The notes: generated from the letters alone by a model not told the origin. 64,000 bases of DNA from Watersipora subatra (GCF_963576615.1 NC_088717.1:32177324-32241323), one strand, 5' to 3'; shown: positions 38,401 to 46,680, counted from the first letter of the stretch. Program-made: numbers and translations.

Positions 38401-38651
38401 ATTGTTATTATTAATTCAACATATTAAGGATTTTTATTTTGTTTTCTCAGGTCGTATTAACTGTGTCATTACCAAATCATCTTTTATTGTAATCGTAGCA
38501 AAACAGACCTAAATTAACTATTACTTGCTAACTATTTCACATTTACATTTAAACACTTTTATAGTTGTTTTATTTTGTTTCTTTGGTCAGCACAAAACAC
38601 TTTCCTCATGATATGAAGTTTGAAAATTACAATGGTAATCGTTGTTATATT

Positions 38652-38683
<32 letters not shown>

Positions 38684-38845
38684 CGTGTATATACGTATAT
38701 ATACATGTATATACATGTATATATATATAAATATATATGTATATATATGTATATATATGTATATACATGTACATGTATATATATACATGTATATACATAT
38801 ATATACATGTATGTATATATATATGTATATATATGTATATACATG

Positions 38846-38901
<56 letters not shown>

Positions 38902-41900
38902 CATGTATATATATAAATCTCAAAGTTTGTCGTCGTCTGTTCAGATGTCTGCCTGTCCAGCTATATAAAATATATGTATAAATGTATATCAAACTCAAAG
39001 AGTGTCATCGTCTGTAAGGATGTCTGCCTGTCCAGCTATAGCTATTAAAATCTTGGAATAAAAAGCTCACTGCTTGCTGGGCTTAAACTCACAGTGATTG
39101 CAACCGCAGGTTAATATCTGATTGTCTAACTGCGAGTCTACGAAGGCTCTTACCATTCATAGCTCTTACTATATATTGTATACAGTCTTTTCTCGGTGCT
39201 CACGCTAAATGATGTATTACTTGAAACTCTATTAGCTCTATGAAACACAATGCTCTATGACGATGCTTTTTTGTCCCCGTCGTACTAGGGCTAATTTGTT
39301 TCCCGCAAAACTATATCAACAATAATGTCTCTCAAAATTAAAACTTGGCGATTATATCTCAGTTCAGTGTCATCCGTTATGGTAAAATCGGGTTCGCGAA
39401 CAGATTAGTGATAAAATTTTAGTTCAAAGTTTGCTAAAATGCGTACTAAAACTTCCTTCAAGTATGTTTTCAGTAAGCTAAATTCATATAGGTTAGATTT
39501 AGCATTTATGTTACACGCCTGTCTCCAAGGTAAGAACTCTGCACGTTGTACATTGTAATGTTACATTTTTTGCAGATCATACCTACAAAATGCGCTAAAG
39601 GTATTGTAGGTACATGTAACTATATTTAGTAAGGTTAACATATTGTTTTGTTACTATTTTTTAATGATGATGATTTTTAACAGACAGTGATTGCACTAGA
39701 TAATTAATATGGGTTTCTATAGCACTCTACACGTCTATATGATATTTCCACCTTATGATGCCAACACTGAAATGAACTAAAATCATATAATCGTATACCA
39801 AATAATTTTTCATTGTAATCGTAGCAAAACAGACTGTATTTAGCCATTACTTGCTAATAATTTCACATTTACATTTAAACACCTTTACAGTTTTATTTTT
39901 CCTCCTAATTTATTTCAACAAACCACTTCTTTCATCATATGAAATTTAAAAGTTGCAGATTTTAAAAAAGTTTGAAAACCTTTACAGTTGTTTTCTTTTT
40001 TTTCTTAATTCATTTGAACTGCGCAAAAAACACTTTTTTCATGGTATGAAGTTTAAAAGTTAAAATGGTAAATGTTGTATATATATATATATATATGTTA
40101 AATAAAAATAAATTTTCCATCCAAAGACTTTTGTATTACCCAAGCAATGCCAGGCATTCATCTAGGAATACCTATGAAAACAAGAATTAAAATTTTTGAA
40201 ACAACAATATTGACATCGTTTGCTCGGCCAGCTGCGTTCTGATTGTTGCTTGTGTTTGGAACCATTTCATCTTCTTTTGGCTGTTCAATACTTCCCACAG
40301 TATATGTGACCTCAATTCTTTTCCTGCACTGCTGAGCTAGTCGATACTTACACATTGCCGTTTAGTATACACTTTTCACGCAAATAAACAGAAACTCTTA
40401 GCCATGTGTAAGCTTGCGCACGTGTGCTTAACAGAAGTTTTAGCCTCAAAATATTCATACAGATTCCATTGTAATTGCTGACCCATTTTTTACATACGGC
40501 GGAGTATCAAGACCGTGTTGGACAAGGAACTACTATTCAGTCTCATACATTCATTAATTATTTTTATGGTGTTGCTTTAGAAGCTTTAACAAAAAAATTA
40601 TAAAGCTTTGAAATAAGAAAACGGACTTCAATACGAACAGCAACAACAAAGGAATTAATTGTTATTGATGTAACCAAGTCATTATTAGCACAATTTTGTG
40701 AACACTTTCTACTGATCACTTGCTATTATAGGTTCCTAAAGATCAAAGAATGTCGAAGTGGCGGTCAAATAGAGGTGGCGTTCAAATAGAGGTGTTGGGG
40801 TAATTCGTTTCAATTCTCTATAAATGCAGTATTACTAGAAGATTAATAATGTCAAGAACAAACAAGTGTATCAAGTATTAAGGTATAGTCTTCCGACTGC
40901 CACAATGCCTGTACGACTAGACCAGACATAGTCTTCAACAGTGACAAATGCTTAAGCTTGCTCACCAGTGTTTGATCCAGTCACCATGTAATTTCGACCA
41001 TGAGCTTTTACATTTTCCAAATCAGCGGCGACAAAACCTTTGGCAGCTTTCTCAAATCCACTTCTAAAATTGGCAATACACCACGATTTTTATATGCTTA
41101 TATCTATTTAGAATCAACTATGTTTTATGCTATCATTTTACCACACAATCTTACAGTACGAACAGAAAAATAATTTGCTAATTTGACCACCATGGAGCTA
41201 TGATAGACCAATGTCAAGGTTACAAATAAAAACCAAAACCAGGATGCTGCTTATGAACTAATAACACCATATAATTGTTACAACTCCACAATTAGGTGCA
41301 TATTTTAGACTGGATTTCGAGCATTTTAGAAAATGTGATTGAACATAGAAATTTATACAAAACGAAAACCCTCAGACGAGGTAGTAGGGTAGATCTACAA
41401 CCAGCGGTTTTGACGCATCAAAGAGGACTATCAAACATTTACTTATTTCAGACAACCGGGATAACTTTCAGTGACACTGTGGTTGATAAAGTCATAGTGA
41501 CACCGTGGTTGATACAGTCATAGTGAAAGTGACACTGGTTGATACAGTCATAGTGATAGTGACACTGTGGTTGATACAGTCAAAGTGATAGTGACACTGT
41601 GGTTGATACAGTCATAGTGACACTGTGGCTGATACAGTCATAGTGATAGTGATACTGTGGTTGATAAAGTCATAGTGACACTGTGGTTGATACAGTCATA
41701 GTGACACTATGGTTGATACAGTCATAGTGATAGTGACACAGTGGTCGATACAGTCATAGTGATAGTGACAATGTGGTTGATAAAGTCATAGAGACAATGT
41801 AGCTGATACAGTCATAGTGATAGTGACACTGCGGTTGATACAGTCATAGTGATAGTGACACTGTGGTTGATACAGTCATAGTGACGCTGTGGTAACACTT

Positions 41901-44900
41901 TTACATCTACATGTAGGTAACTAGAATAGGTGTGAAGGTATTTATTACCATCCACACATCTCCATAGATATTAGGAAGTATCAACTTCACAGATAAACCT
42001 ACATTATCCATAACATTTCCCAATGATGAGCAGTGACAATGGGGGATGCGGACTAGACCCAACATCTTATCTAAACATCTCGTCACCACCCTTGATATAT
42101 ACATTAAGTAAGAAAATACTCAAGTCCAGCCATCAACGTTGGCCTGCAGCATTCACTGACTAACGTTCAGGAATAATGATGTTGCACAATTACAGCTTAG
42201 AGCAAATATTACAATTGCTAATGGTAGAAAAGCCAAATATATAAAAATTGTAGTTTCATGAGCCAATTATGATATAAGCAAAGGTGCCTCTCACAGTGTC
42301 CCAGGCTGACAAAGTATTTTCCACAGTGTCCCAGGTTGAAGAGGCATCAATAAATACAAATATAATAAATAATTAAAAATACCCTTTTTGATATCTCCAT
42401 CCTCTCCTTAATATATAACAGTTTTTGTCGTGGAAACATTGCAGGTGTGATTTCTCTATTTTGTGTTTATAAAAATGGGCTCATTAGTAGTCCTTATTTA
42501 GAGATTACCACTCCAAAAATATGCCGACAACACAGACCCCACATATTTAGGCTAAGATAGACCATCTGTAACTTACAAGCTGTAAGGATCAGCAACTGTA
42601 AACTGAAGGAGTGCAGACAGTGAAGAACTTTTTAAAGCCGAAATGCTGTGACTTAACCAAGTTCGAATGTTCCATTCTTACGCTCTGCCTAATATATTTT
42701 CTGGCCTAAATGTAATCCTGTCAAGAGTGGTTGGAATTGCTCATTGGCATCTCAGCCATGTAAGCATATGTCCTAGTGATGGATATCAGAGATTCGCTTT
42801 CTACAGTTTCCCAGTCCATGATACCAGAGTCATAAGGGTAACCACATGGCCTTGAATGCTTTGTCAAGGATTTGTTGTACCACATCTCGTTCACTTCACT
42901 TCACCATCCATCTCGTTCACTTTAGTAAGCTTGCTTGTAGTATTTTGCTAACCTGGTGTATTGTATAATCATGCAACCTGAGTTTAATTTGATTACTTCT
43001 TCAATAAATGAATACAACTCCCCCATCCTTAAACATAGATTAGAGCGTTCTAATACTCTTGCATCTGTAATAAAAAAGCGGACAGTAAGTACGACACTGA
43101 GTTTCCTCTATTGTCATCGCAGAACAAAACCCTTGAAATGGAAATGGTGGCCCTGAAAAGGGCCGAAGAGGTTGGTGGGACTACTGGCACTCAGTAGTCG
43201 ACTTTGACTGGTGAGTCCAGTAGCCCGAGAGGATCACTGTCGTCACCGATAGGGTCTACCGGCGGGCGAACTATCTTGGACTCCACTGCATGCCATGGAG
43301 TAGGGCAAGCGTTACGGGCTGGCCTCCAGTACGGTCGTCAGTCTTGTTGTGGCCTTGTGTAGTGTTGCCCTCGGTGATGGTGTTGGCCGCGGGGTGAGCA
43401 CGCTCTTGGTCTCTGAGGTTTGATCTGGGTAAACTGTGTTCTTCGGTGCTCAGCAGAGATGAGCGTTTGCAGGAGAGGCTGGGTTGTGAACACTTTGTCA
43501 CAGGAGGAGCAGCGGTGTTTGTGAACACGAGCATGCCTCTGTAGGTCACGCTCCTCGTTACAAGAAAAGTCGCAAAAAGTATACGAGTACTTCATGCTCG
43601 TAAAGGCGAATGAAATGTCAATCAGTGTGCACCAGTATTTATAGACTGTCAGCATGCGTAAGATAGTTGGTGATGTCTTTTCTAAGCCTATAATCCGACA
43701 GCTTCAAATTGCTGACTCAATGAATCTATATTACATTCGTAGCAAATGCAGTCAAATTTGAATAGTCATTTATAAGGCGAATGCTTAACACTTGTTCAAT
43801 GTAGTGTATATGTATGTGTTATACCAGCAGTTTTTTATGTTAACCATTTATTACCATATTGTTCCAAGATTCGCATGTTACTAGACAAATACTCGAAAAA
43901 TTATTAATACTCGTCTTGCGTGATTAGTTAGTGACAAATGTTATCATTTTTGTATTCAAATATGTGATTGTGGCAACGGTTGACCTAATTACTGTGCAGC
44001 CAATCAACTGTAGATTTTCTCTTGATTTGCTATATAACCTTCCAGTTTTATCATTGCTGGTGTATTACTGCTTGGTGCTGTGAGATATAACACCAATAAA
44101 TATACTGCGTTCTTTACAATAGCTCTGCTTGATTTTCTAAAGCAAATAGTGCATAAAATTTTTGTCACTGTTCTGGCTTTAGCATTGTGATATTAGCCAG
44201 CATATCATAGCTGCATTCACTATAAGTGCTATTGACCGAACATCAAGAATTATTGAGATTGGCTTACTAGAGTGTAACAGTTGAGAAAAGGCACCATCAA
44301 GTCTGTTTATCGGCTCACCTTCGAATCTGTTTATCGGCTCGCCTTCGAGTCTGTTTATGGGCTCACTCACGAGTCTGTTATCGACTCATCGAGTTTGTGT
44401 GAACTTGCTCTTGAGTTGGGAGTCGTCTATCATTTTCTAGTAAAATTTACTTCACATCCCGTAAGCTAAACTTACGTAAGCACCACTTAGCAATTGATAT
44501 CGGACCTACTATTTTTTGTGGTTCGCAATCAAGTTTGAACAATTAGAAATTGCACTCTTTTGCCGATTTCTCAAATCCTACGTGTTCTGCATAAATACTA
44601 AAAGAATAATTCAATATTTTCGTCAGGACGCCTAGGAGCAACCCATTTCTTGAAACGTTATTTGCTCAACTTGGTTGAGTACAACTTTAGTTTATTAAAA
44701 TCGTACCAGTAGGATTCCATTGTAATCCAAAGGACAGTCTTAAAATAAGTGTCGCCTGAAACGTTATTAATAGATAATTAGAATGAGTTTGGTTATCACT
44801 GCCATACCATTATCATAATTTATTTTTCTCGCGAACACAACCCTTGTAAAACATTTCAAATCAAGCAAAACTTAGCGAGAAGAGAAATGCGTCTTTAGTA

Positions 44901-44966
44901 AAATACATACTTTGTGAATTCTTGGAGACCTTTTGCTACAAAAAAGGATTGTCTAATGAGATTCAT
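23358..44966 (-). CDS. DHRS12: DHRS12-like short-chain dehydrogenase/reductase, eight coding exons
   Basis: The only complete host gene in the window. Coding exons: 44966-44911, 41063-40966, 35414-35293, 34722-34627, 32632-32489, 31278-31077, 23745-23608, 23479-23358. The total is 978 nt, 325 residues plus TAG. All junctions are GT-AG and all phases agree. The protein shows the SDR fold: cofactor loop TGSNTGIG (47-54), the VDL strand after it, NNAG (126-129) and catalytic-Ser region VTVSSAG (173-179). It also has the DHRS12-type features [30 protein letters not shown] and a C-terminal VATHLPL. Family members are NAD(P)-dependent oxidoreductases of uncertain substrate. The usual YxxxK is disturbed here (Y202 and K209 are seven apart). 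A hydrophobic N-terminus ([13 protein letters not shown]) may form a membrane anchor. Length is close to that of vertebrate DHRS12 as I recall it (about 317). The identification rests on recall of the family, without a search. Confidence 0.92.
23608..23745 (-). CDS. DHRS12: DHRS12-like exon 7
   Basis: 138 nt encoding [20 protein letters not shown] and then [18 protein letters not shown] through [16 protein letters not shown] is a strong family signature. The acceptor is TGCAG|GTGTT and the donor CAAG|GTGTGT. The intron before it is over 7 kb and is full of tandem arrays and transposons. Confidence 0.93.
24541..24600. repeat. GA-rich simple repeat
   Basis: CATAGAGACAGA grading into pure GAGAGA and back, within intron 6 of the DHRS12-like gene. 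Confidence 0.7.
24750..25431. mobile_element. DNA element with inverted ends AATCACTATGTTTCCATG
   Basis: The left end AATCACTATGTTTCCATGAT (24751-24770) recurs inverted at about 25405-25431 (CATGGAAACATAGTGATT). Inside the ends are GC-rich palindromes built from CACTGCGCA and TTCGCAGTGC. CACTA-type ends suggest an EnSpm/CACTA MITE, but no clean target duplication is seen. It has no ORF. Confidence 0.5.
25432..25530 (-). repeat. tRNA-derived SINE head
   Basis: The minus strand carries a tRNA-like A box (TGGCATAGTGGATAGCAC) and B box (CGAGTTCAATTCC) with tRNA-like spacing. The T-stem does not pair properly, so it is a pol III promoter relic rather than a working tRNA. Confidence 0.5.
26406..27500. 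mobile_element. pogo/mariner-like element with TA target duplication
   Basis: The left end TA|CAGTGCACCCTCAGGATACG and the right end CATATCCTGAGGGTGCACTG|TA are near-perfect inverted repeats flanked by TA on both sides. It has no transposase. The 22-bp minisatellite at 27240-27378 lies inside. Sequence just left of the element (26230-26395) is an inverted diverged copy of 26440-26590, and a third copy lies at 39600-39790, so this is a multi-copy MITE family. A related end (CAGTGCACCCCTGAGTTACG) is at 25673. Confidence 0.6.
27240..27378. repeat. 22-bp minisatellite, 6 units
   Basis: Unit TATGGTTCACCTCACCAATA plus AG; the copies are identical. It ends in GGTGAGGTGA, which is complementary to the unit and can form a hairpin. 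Confidence 0.9.
27440..28125. repeat. compound minisatellite derived from a transposon end
   Basis: The first part repeats CCTGAGGGTGCACTG with ATGTCCTATGGCAGGGTAAT, so it consists of tandem copies of the right terminus of the pogo/mariner-like element. From about 27600 it becomes GTCCTATGGCAGGGGTCCAC plus TGTATATAGCATAAACT (37 bp), alternating with a shorter GTCGTATGGCAGGGGTCCAC plus TGTAAT form. Confidence 0.85.
28361..28668. repeat. 50-bp minisatellite, 6 units
   Basis: Unit ATAATACAGCTGCTAAGATA plus AGGTTTGTCACATCTAATATGTGTCTATA-type remainder. Unit starts are exactly 50 bp apart (28361, 28411, ...). One unit has a 9-bp insertion near 28601. The copies are otherwise almost identical, so the array is young. 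Confidence 0.92.
28735..28890. repeat. TA-rich block with GTTTCGGCTA hairpin
   Basis: GTTTCGGCTA (28815-28824) and TAGCCGAAAC (28843-28852) flank TA repeats. The sequence after the hairpin, ACAGTACTATCTGTAGCATG, is the inverse of the start of the duplicated unit at 51665, so this is the end of the same repeat family. Confidence 0.65.
29271..30710 (-). mobile_element. Helitron-like non-autonomous element hosting a minisatellite
   Basis: An inverted relative of the element at 37877-38650. Read on the minus strand it starts TCTCAGTATTTGTCTGTC and includes a tRNA-like B box (the inverse of GCGAGTTTAAATC near 30625), then the minisatellite flanks. It ends near a hairpin-type segment TTACTCGGGCATTCAGCGAG. 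The flanks of the array (29580-29690 and 30220-30350) match 38180-38430 closely. Confidence 0.45.
29690..30222. repeat. 16-bp minisatellite, about 33 units
   Basis: Unit CGATACTGGTACCTCT, with CCT/TCT alternation in the last triplet. Because 16 is not a multiple of 3, all frames of a strand read the same periodic peptide, which explains the long overlapping ORFs here; none is a gene. The homologous element at 38 kb has only one to two units at this place. Confidence 0.95.
31077..31278 (-). CDS. DHRS12: DHRS12-like exon 6 (active-site exon)
   Basis: 202 nt encoding [20 protein letters not shown] through [13 protein letters not shown]. It holds the catalytic Ser region and the active-site Lys in QQKRQQVV. 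The expected Y-x-x-x-K reads P-A-Q-Q-K here; the nearest Tyr is three residues further upstream (AYTPPAQQK). The acceptor is TGTCAG|GTC and the donor ACAG|GTACTT, phase 1. Confidence 0.93.
31360..31870. repeat. 42-bp minisatellite, about 12 units
   Basis: Unit AACTAGCCAAAACTAGTCAC plus ACTGATAACTGACCATCTTATC. Variants alternate GACCATCTT and GGGCATCCT, giving a two-type pattern. It lies in intron 5, ending about 80 bp from the exon 6 acceptor. Confidence 0.92.
32489..32632 (-). CDS. DHRS12: DHRS12-like exon 5 (NNAG exon)
   Basis: 144 nt in phase 0 encoding [20 protein letters not shown] and then [20 protein letters not shown] through KDARV. NNAG is the SDR structural motif and NFATNTL is the conserved helix. 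The acceptor GATTGCAG|GTGAACAATG is the last of about 20 near-identical copies, the rest lying in the tandem array upstream (32633-33625). The donor is GTG|GTATTT. Confidence 0.93.
32621..33625 (-). repeat. 50-bp minisatellite made of splice-acceptor copies, about 20 units
   Basis: Plus-strand unit TTTCATTGTTCACCTGCAAT plus CAGTCAGGTAGACAAGCGCCTATCACTAAG. On the minus strand each unit reads ...CTACCTGACTGATTGCAG then GTGAACAATG, the 3' splice site and first ten bases of exon 5. The true acceptor (32632) is the last member of the array. Units differ mainly at GCGCC/GCGTC/GGGCC. Confidence 0.93.
33640..34600. other. intron 4 remainder, no gene seen
   Basis: AT-rich intronic DNA. The segment near 33790-33900 (TTTGTCTTTGTAGACTTACTC) resembles part of the MITE at 62123-62420. 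Otherwise I see nothing. Confidence 0.4.
34627..34722 (-). CDS. DHRS12: DHRS12-like exon 4
   Basis: 96 nt in phase 0 encoding [20 protein letters not shown] and then [15 protein letters not shown] is the third-strand motif whose Asp contacts the adenine in SDRs. The acceptor is TTTGTAG|TCT and the donor TTG|GTAGGT. Confidence 0.92.
34800..35291. repeat. degenerate tandem repeat in intron 3
   Basis: Variations on AGTAGAACATTCTGGAAGG and AAGGTGACTC recur about every 40-60 bp. One 43-bp block (35111-35153) is repeated almost exactly at 35249-35291, ending four bases inside the exon 3 donor. Confidence 0.6.
35293..35414 (-). CDS. DHRS12: DHRS12-like exon 3
   Basis: 122 nt. It completes TGSNTGIGK and continues [19 protein letters not shown] to EESKNN. 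The HLVCR segment after the second beta strand carries the Arg that usually indicates NADP preference. The acceptor is GAAG|GTATAGG and the donor AAT|GTGAGT. The intron just past the donor repeats a 43-bp block also present at 35111-35153. Confidence 0.92.
36150..37301 (+). mobile_element. Helitron-like element 1 with tRNA-like segment
   Basis: Starts TCTCAAAGTATGCCCATG and ends with the hairpin ACCCAGGCAACGCCGGGT followed by CTAG|T, the terminal form (5' TC, 3' hairpin plus CTRR) of Helitrons. On the minus strand 36305-36240 carries a tRNA-like A box (TAGCTCAGTGGTAGAAC) and B box (GAGAGTTCAAATCC). A tRNA-derived SINE inserted at the 5' end is the alternative reading. Confidence 0.5.
37423..37862 (+). 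mobile_element. Helitron-like element 2
   Basis: Starts TCTCAAAATATGTGTG and ends ACCCGGGCAACGCTGGGT then CTAA|T. It is the most compact complete copy (440 bp), with a degraded tRNA-like part (the inverse of TGGTCTAGTGGGTC) near 37530-37570. It has no ORF. Confidence 0.5.
37877..38650 (+). mobile_element. Helitron-like element 3 (3' end lost in microsatellite)
   Basis: Starts TCTCAAAGTTTGTC. Minus-strand tRNA-like boxes are at 38035-37965 (B box GCGAGTTCAAATCC). Around 38290-38330 it holds one or two units of the 16-bp repeat that is expanded at 29690-30222. The 3' hairpin is missing where the ATGT-rich microsatellite begins. Confidence 0.5.
38640..38917. repeat. TA/TATG-rich microsatellite
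   Basis: TATATG and TACATG units over about 280 bp. Reading frames of Tyr, Ile and Met on both strands are repeat artefacts. Confidence 0.9.
38992..40165 (+). mobile_element. Helitron-like element 4/5, composite
   Basis: Starts near ACTCAAAGAGTGTCATCG and ends with CCAAGCAATGCCAGGCATTCATCTAG. The interior contains a copy of the pogo/mariner-like MITE sequence (39540-39790), so it is nested. A short 5' fragment of another copy is at 38918-38965. Confidence 0.4.
40166..40960. other. intron 2 near exon 2, no gene seen
   Basis: AT-rich, with no recognisable repeat or coding segment apart from a short direct repeat (GTGGCGGTCAAATAGAG / GTGGCGTTCAAATAGAG) near 40758-40790. Confidence 0.4.
40966..41063 (-). 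CDS. DHRS12: DHRS12-like exon 2
   Basis: 98 nt encoding [20 protein letters not shown] and then [12 protein letters not shown]. It ends inside the Gly of the cofactor-binding TGxxxGxG motif. The acceptor is TTTTAG|AAG and the donor CACTG|GTGAGC. Confidence 0.9.
41460..41892. repeat. minisatellite of 23-32-bp units in intron 1
   Basis: Unit GTGACACTGTGGTTGATACA plus GTCATA, with an optional extra GTGATA. The unit length therefore switches between two forms. About 16 copies. Confidence 0.88.
43149..43164 (-). promoter_or_regulatory. histone-type 3' stem-loop
   Basis: The minus strand reads GGCCCTTTTCAGGGCC followed by ACCA, matching the replication-dependent histone mRNA 3' hairpin (GGYYCTTTTCAGRRCC then ACCA): six base pairs with a UUUC loop. 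It starts 26 nt after the stop of the zinc-finger pseudogene. No clear U7-type purine box follows. Confidence 0.75.
43191..43595 (-). pseudogene. intronless C2H2 zinc-finger gene copy with histone-like ends
   Basis: ATG at 43595. The first frame encodes [20 protein letters not shown] with HARVH, then [20 protein letters not shown] with SAEH. Two C2H2 fingers are recognisable, but each has lost one ligand by what looks like a single base change (Cys to Tyr in finger 1; His to Leu in finger 2). Downstream, coding character moves to a second frame (ending GGQP) and then a third, which ends acidic: [20 protein letters not shown] with KVDY and TGA at 43193-43191. Two frameshifts and two lost ligands make this a pseudogene. 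It is GC-rich against an AT-rich background, intronless, and sits in intron 1 of the DHRS12-like gene on the same strand. The intact family member is not in this window. Confidence 0.65.
43636..43643 (-). promoter_or_regulatory. TATA box of the zinc-finger pseudogene
   Basis: TATAAATA on the minus strand, 41 nt before the ATG. Such a compact promoter and leader is typical of histone genes. Confidence 0.55.
44290..44375. repeat. short tandem repeat, about 4 units
   Basis: TTCGAATCTGTTTATCGGCT and variants every 23-24 bp. Confidence 0.7.
44911..44966 (-). CDS. DHRS12: DHRS12-like exon 1
   Basis: ATG at 44966-44964 in the context GAAATGA. It encodes residues 1-18, [18 protein letters not shown], and leaves two bases (AA) completed by exon 2. 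The donor is AA|GTATGT. The start is chosen because the family begins with this M-x-L-x-R...KGL-x-E-(Y/F)-TK block and the orphan exon at 5732 starts identically. Confidence 0.88.
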
Positions 44967-45380
44967 TTCCGCAGCTAGAATAAGGTTCAATTAAGAAAGT
45001 TACTAGAAGTCCAGGACAGCCATGCTGTAAACTTACTATTATTACTGTTATACGTAGCCTGCGAGTGTAATATTAGTTATGCAACTTTCTGGTGGCTGCC
45101 TTTCGCTCATGGCATTTGATTGGCTGGATTAGCAAAAGCTAATAGAGGATTGGAGACAACCAATGACCGAGTTTCTAGATTCAACTCTTAAAATTCGACC
45201 TGGTACTAAAAACAAAGCATTTTCATTGGACATCATGTCTCCACTTCGCAGATCGTTTACAGCCTTTAATGTTTCGCTAGCGCTATAACAACATCGGAAC
45301 AGTGTGGTAGAAAGTTGCGCGACCAATCGAAGAATGTAGGGAGATGGCTAGTTTCCAAACAAACAGGGCACGCCCACTAT
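44967..45380 (-). promoter_or_regulatory. presumed 5' flank of the DHRS12-like gene
   Basis: No TATA box is evident. An inverted CCAAT box (plus-strand TGATTGGC near 45117) and another CCAAT at about 45160 lie 150-200 bp upstream of the ATG. The flank of the orphan exon at 5732 also has ATTGGC motifs (about 5866-5874), so CCAAT may be a shared promoter feature. The transcription start is not determined. Confidence 0.3.
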
Positions 45381-45716
45381 TTTTCATATACATGTACATG
45401 TATCTGTAATCTCAAATGGAGAGATCACAACATTATCAAACAAAAATAACTCTTATTAACAGTAGCTGCAAAATTGATTGTTGTAAGTATAGTATACACC
45501 ATGTGAAAGAGGACAAAATTCCCTATAAGACATGGTCAATAGTTTTAGACATTTTAATAATAATAATTTTAATAAGAAGATAACCCTTTTAAAGCTCAAT
45601 TCAAGGCACAAGTCTTACCTAAATTGGTATATAGCTCAAATTCTGATAGGTTTTGTATCTGCAACCATCTGTAACATCCCTGTATGCTAATCATTAAACA
45701 GATATAACAACATAGT

Positions 45717-45835
45717 GGCTGGTGGCGATCTTCATTTGAATACTGTATGTGGTTGCCTTTCCTTACCCTGTCCGTCTCACAAGCGCGCAAGATACTTACC
45801 AACTATAGCAAGAAACAGCGGCAATTGCAATTAAA
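45717..45835. repeat. inverted repeat, left arm
   Basis: Near-identical inverse of 46556-46680; shared block TTACCCTGTCCGTCTC, then AAGCGCGCAAGATACTTACC. The spacer is about 720 bp. On the minus strand the arm reads TATAGTTG|GTAAGT, a perfect-looking splice donor, and so does the other arm on the plus strand. Confidence 0.8.
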
Positions 45836-46555
45836 GCAAGTGACGTGCAAAAAAAAACTTCTCTGCTTACATAGCTCCAACATACATCGACAAAGGTTCT
45901 TTCACATAATCAAAGTAGATTTACAAGCAGAGTTAAAGGTGGAATATTAAAAATAATACCACTTGCACGTGTCAGTTATTAAGCATATTACATATGCAAA
46001 ACCAGACTCAGATCAGCAGTTACAGATATTAAGAACGCCTGCATGCGAGTAGATAAAAATATAATTTAGCAGGAAAGTGGAAAAACAGAGCAAAGGATGC
46101 AGTCAAAAATGTTATTCTGTTAAATAGTTCCCCTGCGTTTGCAACACTGAGTTCAGGTCCGTTGGATACTAATAGTGTTTTGACAATATATTAGCATGAA
46201 AAATATTAAGCAAAAGAAGGTGTAAACACAGAGTAAGTTACGAAAAAAATTCTGCTTAGATGGTGAACTTTGGTTATGCTCCTTGACACAAGCTTTAGGC
46301 TAGGAGTTACCTAGTGACACTAACTCATTGCACCGCATATCTCATCAATATTGAGGCACTAGTCAAACTTACTGAAGAATCATTTTTGAATTTTCGGCCC
46401 ATGAAGTGTAGACGTACTATAACAAACTTCTTTGCCAGACGATGCTCTAGCTGATGGCGGCAGCTTGACGATGCCAGTTTGAGATATGTAAGCGAAGCAG
46501 TTTTTGTATTTGAAATTGTAGTGCAATATATACAGAAAACCTTTTAAGCTAACGC

Positions 46556-46680
46556 TTTAATTACAGTTGCTGCTGTTTCTTGCTATAGTTGGTAAGTATC
46601 TTGCGCGCTTGAGAGACGGACAGGGTAAGGAAAAGCATCACATACAGTATTCATATAATTATTGCCACTAACCACCCTTG
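46556..46680. repeat. inverted repeat, right arm
   Basis: Partner of 45717-45835. In this arm a hydrophobic frame, LLLFLAIVGKYLARLRDGQG, stays open for 34 codons. The left arm has a stop in the same frame, so it is probably not a gene. Confidence 0.8.

Noticed and set aside
38559-38998. Tyr/Ile/Met-rich frames on both strands
   Set aside because: They are translations of TATATG/TACATG microsatellite. The same applies to the frames at 10.2, 14.3, 19.2 and 51.5 kb.
43960-44125. possible solo LTR (TATATAA and AATAAA close together)
   Set aside because: No second copy, no TG...CA borders and no target duplication could be found in the window.
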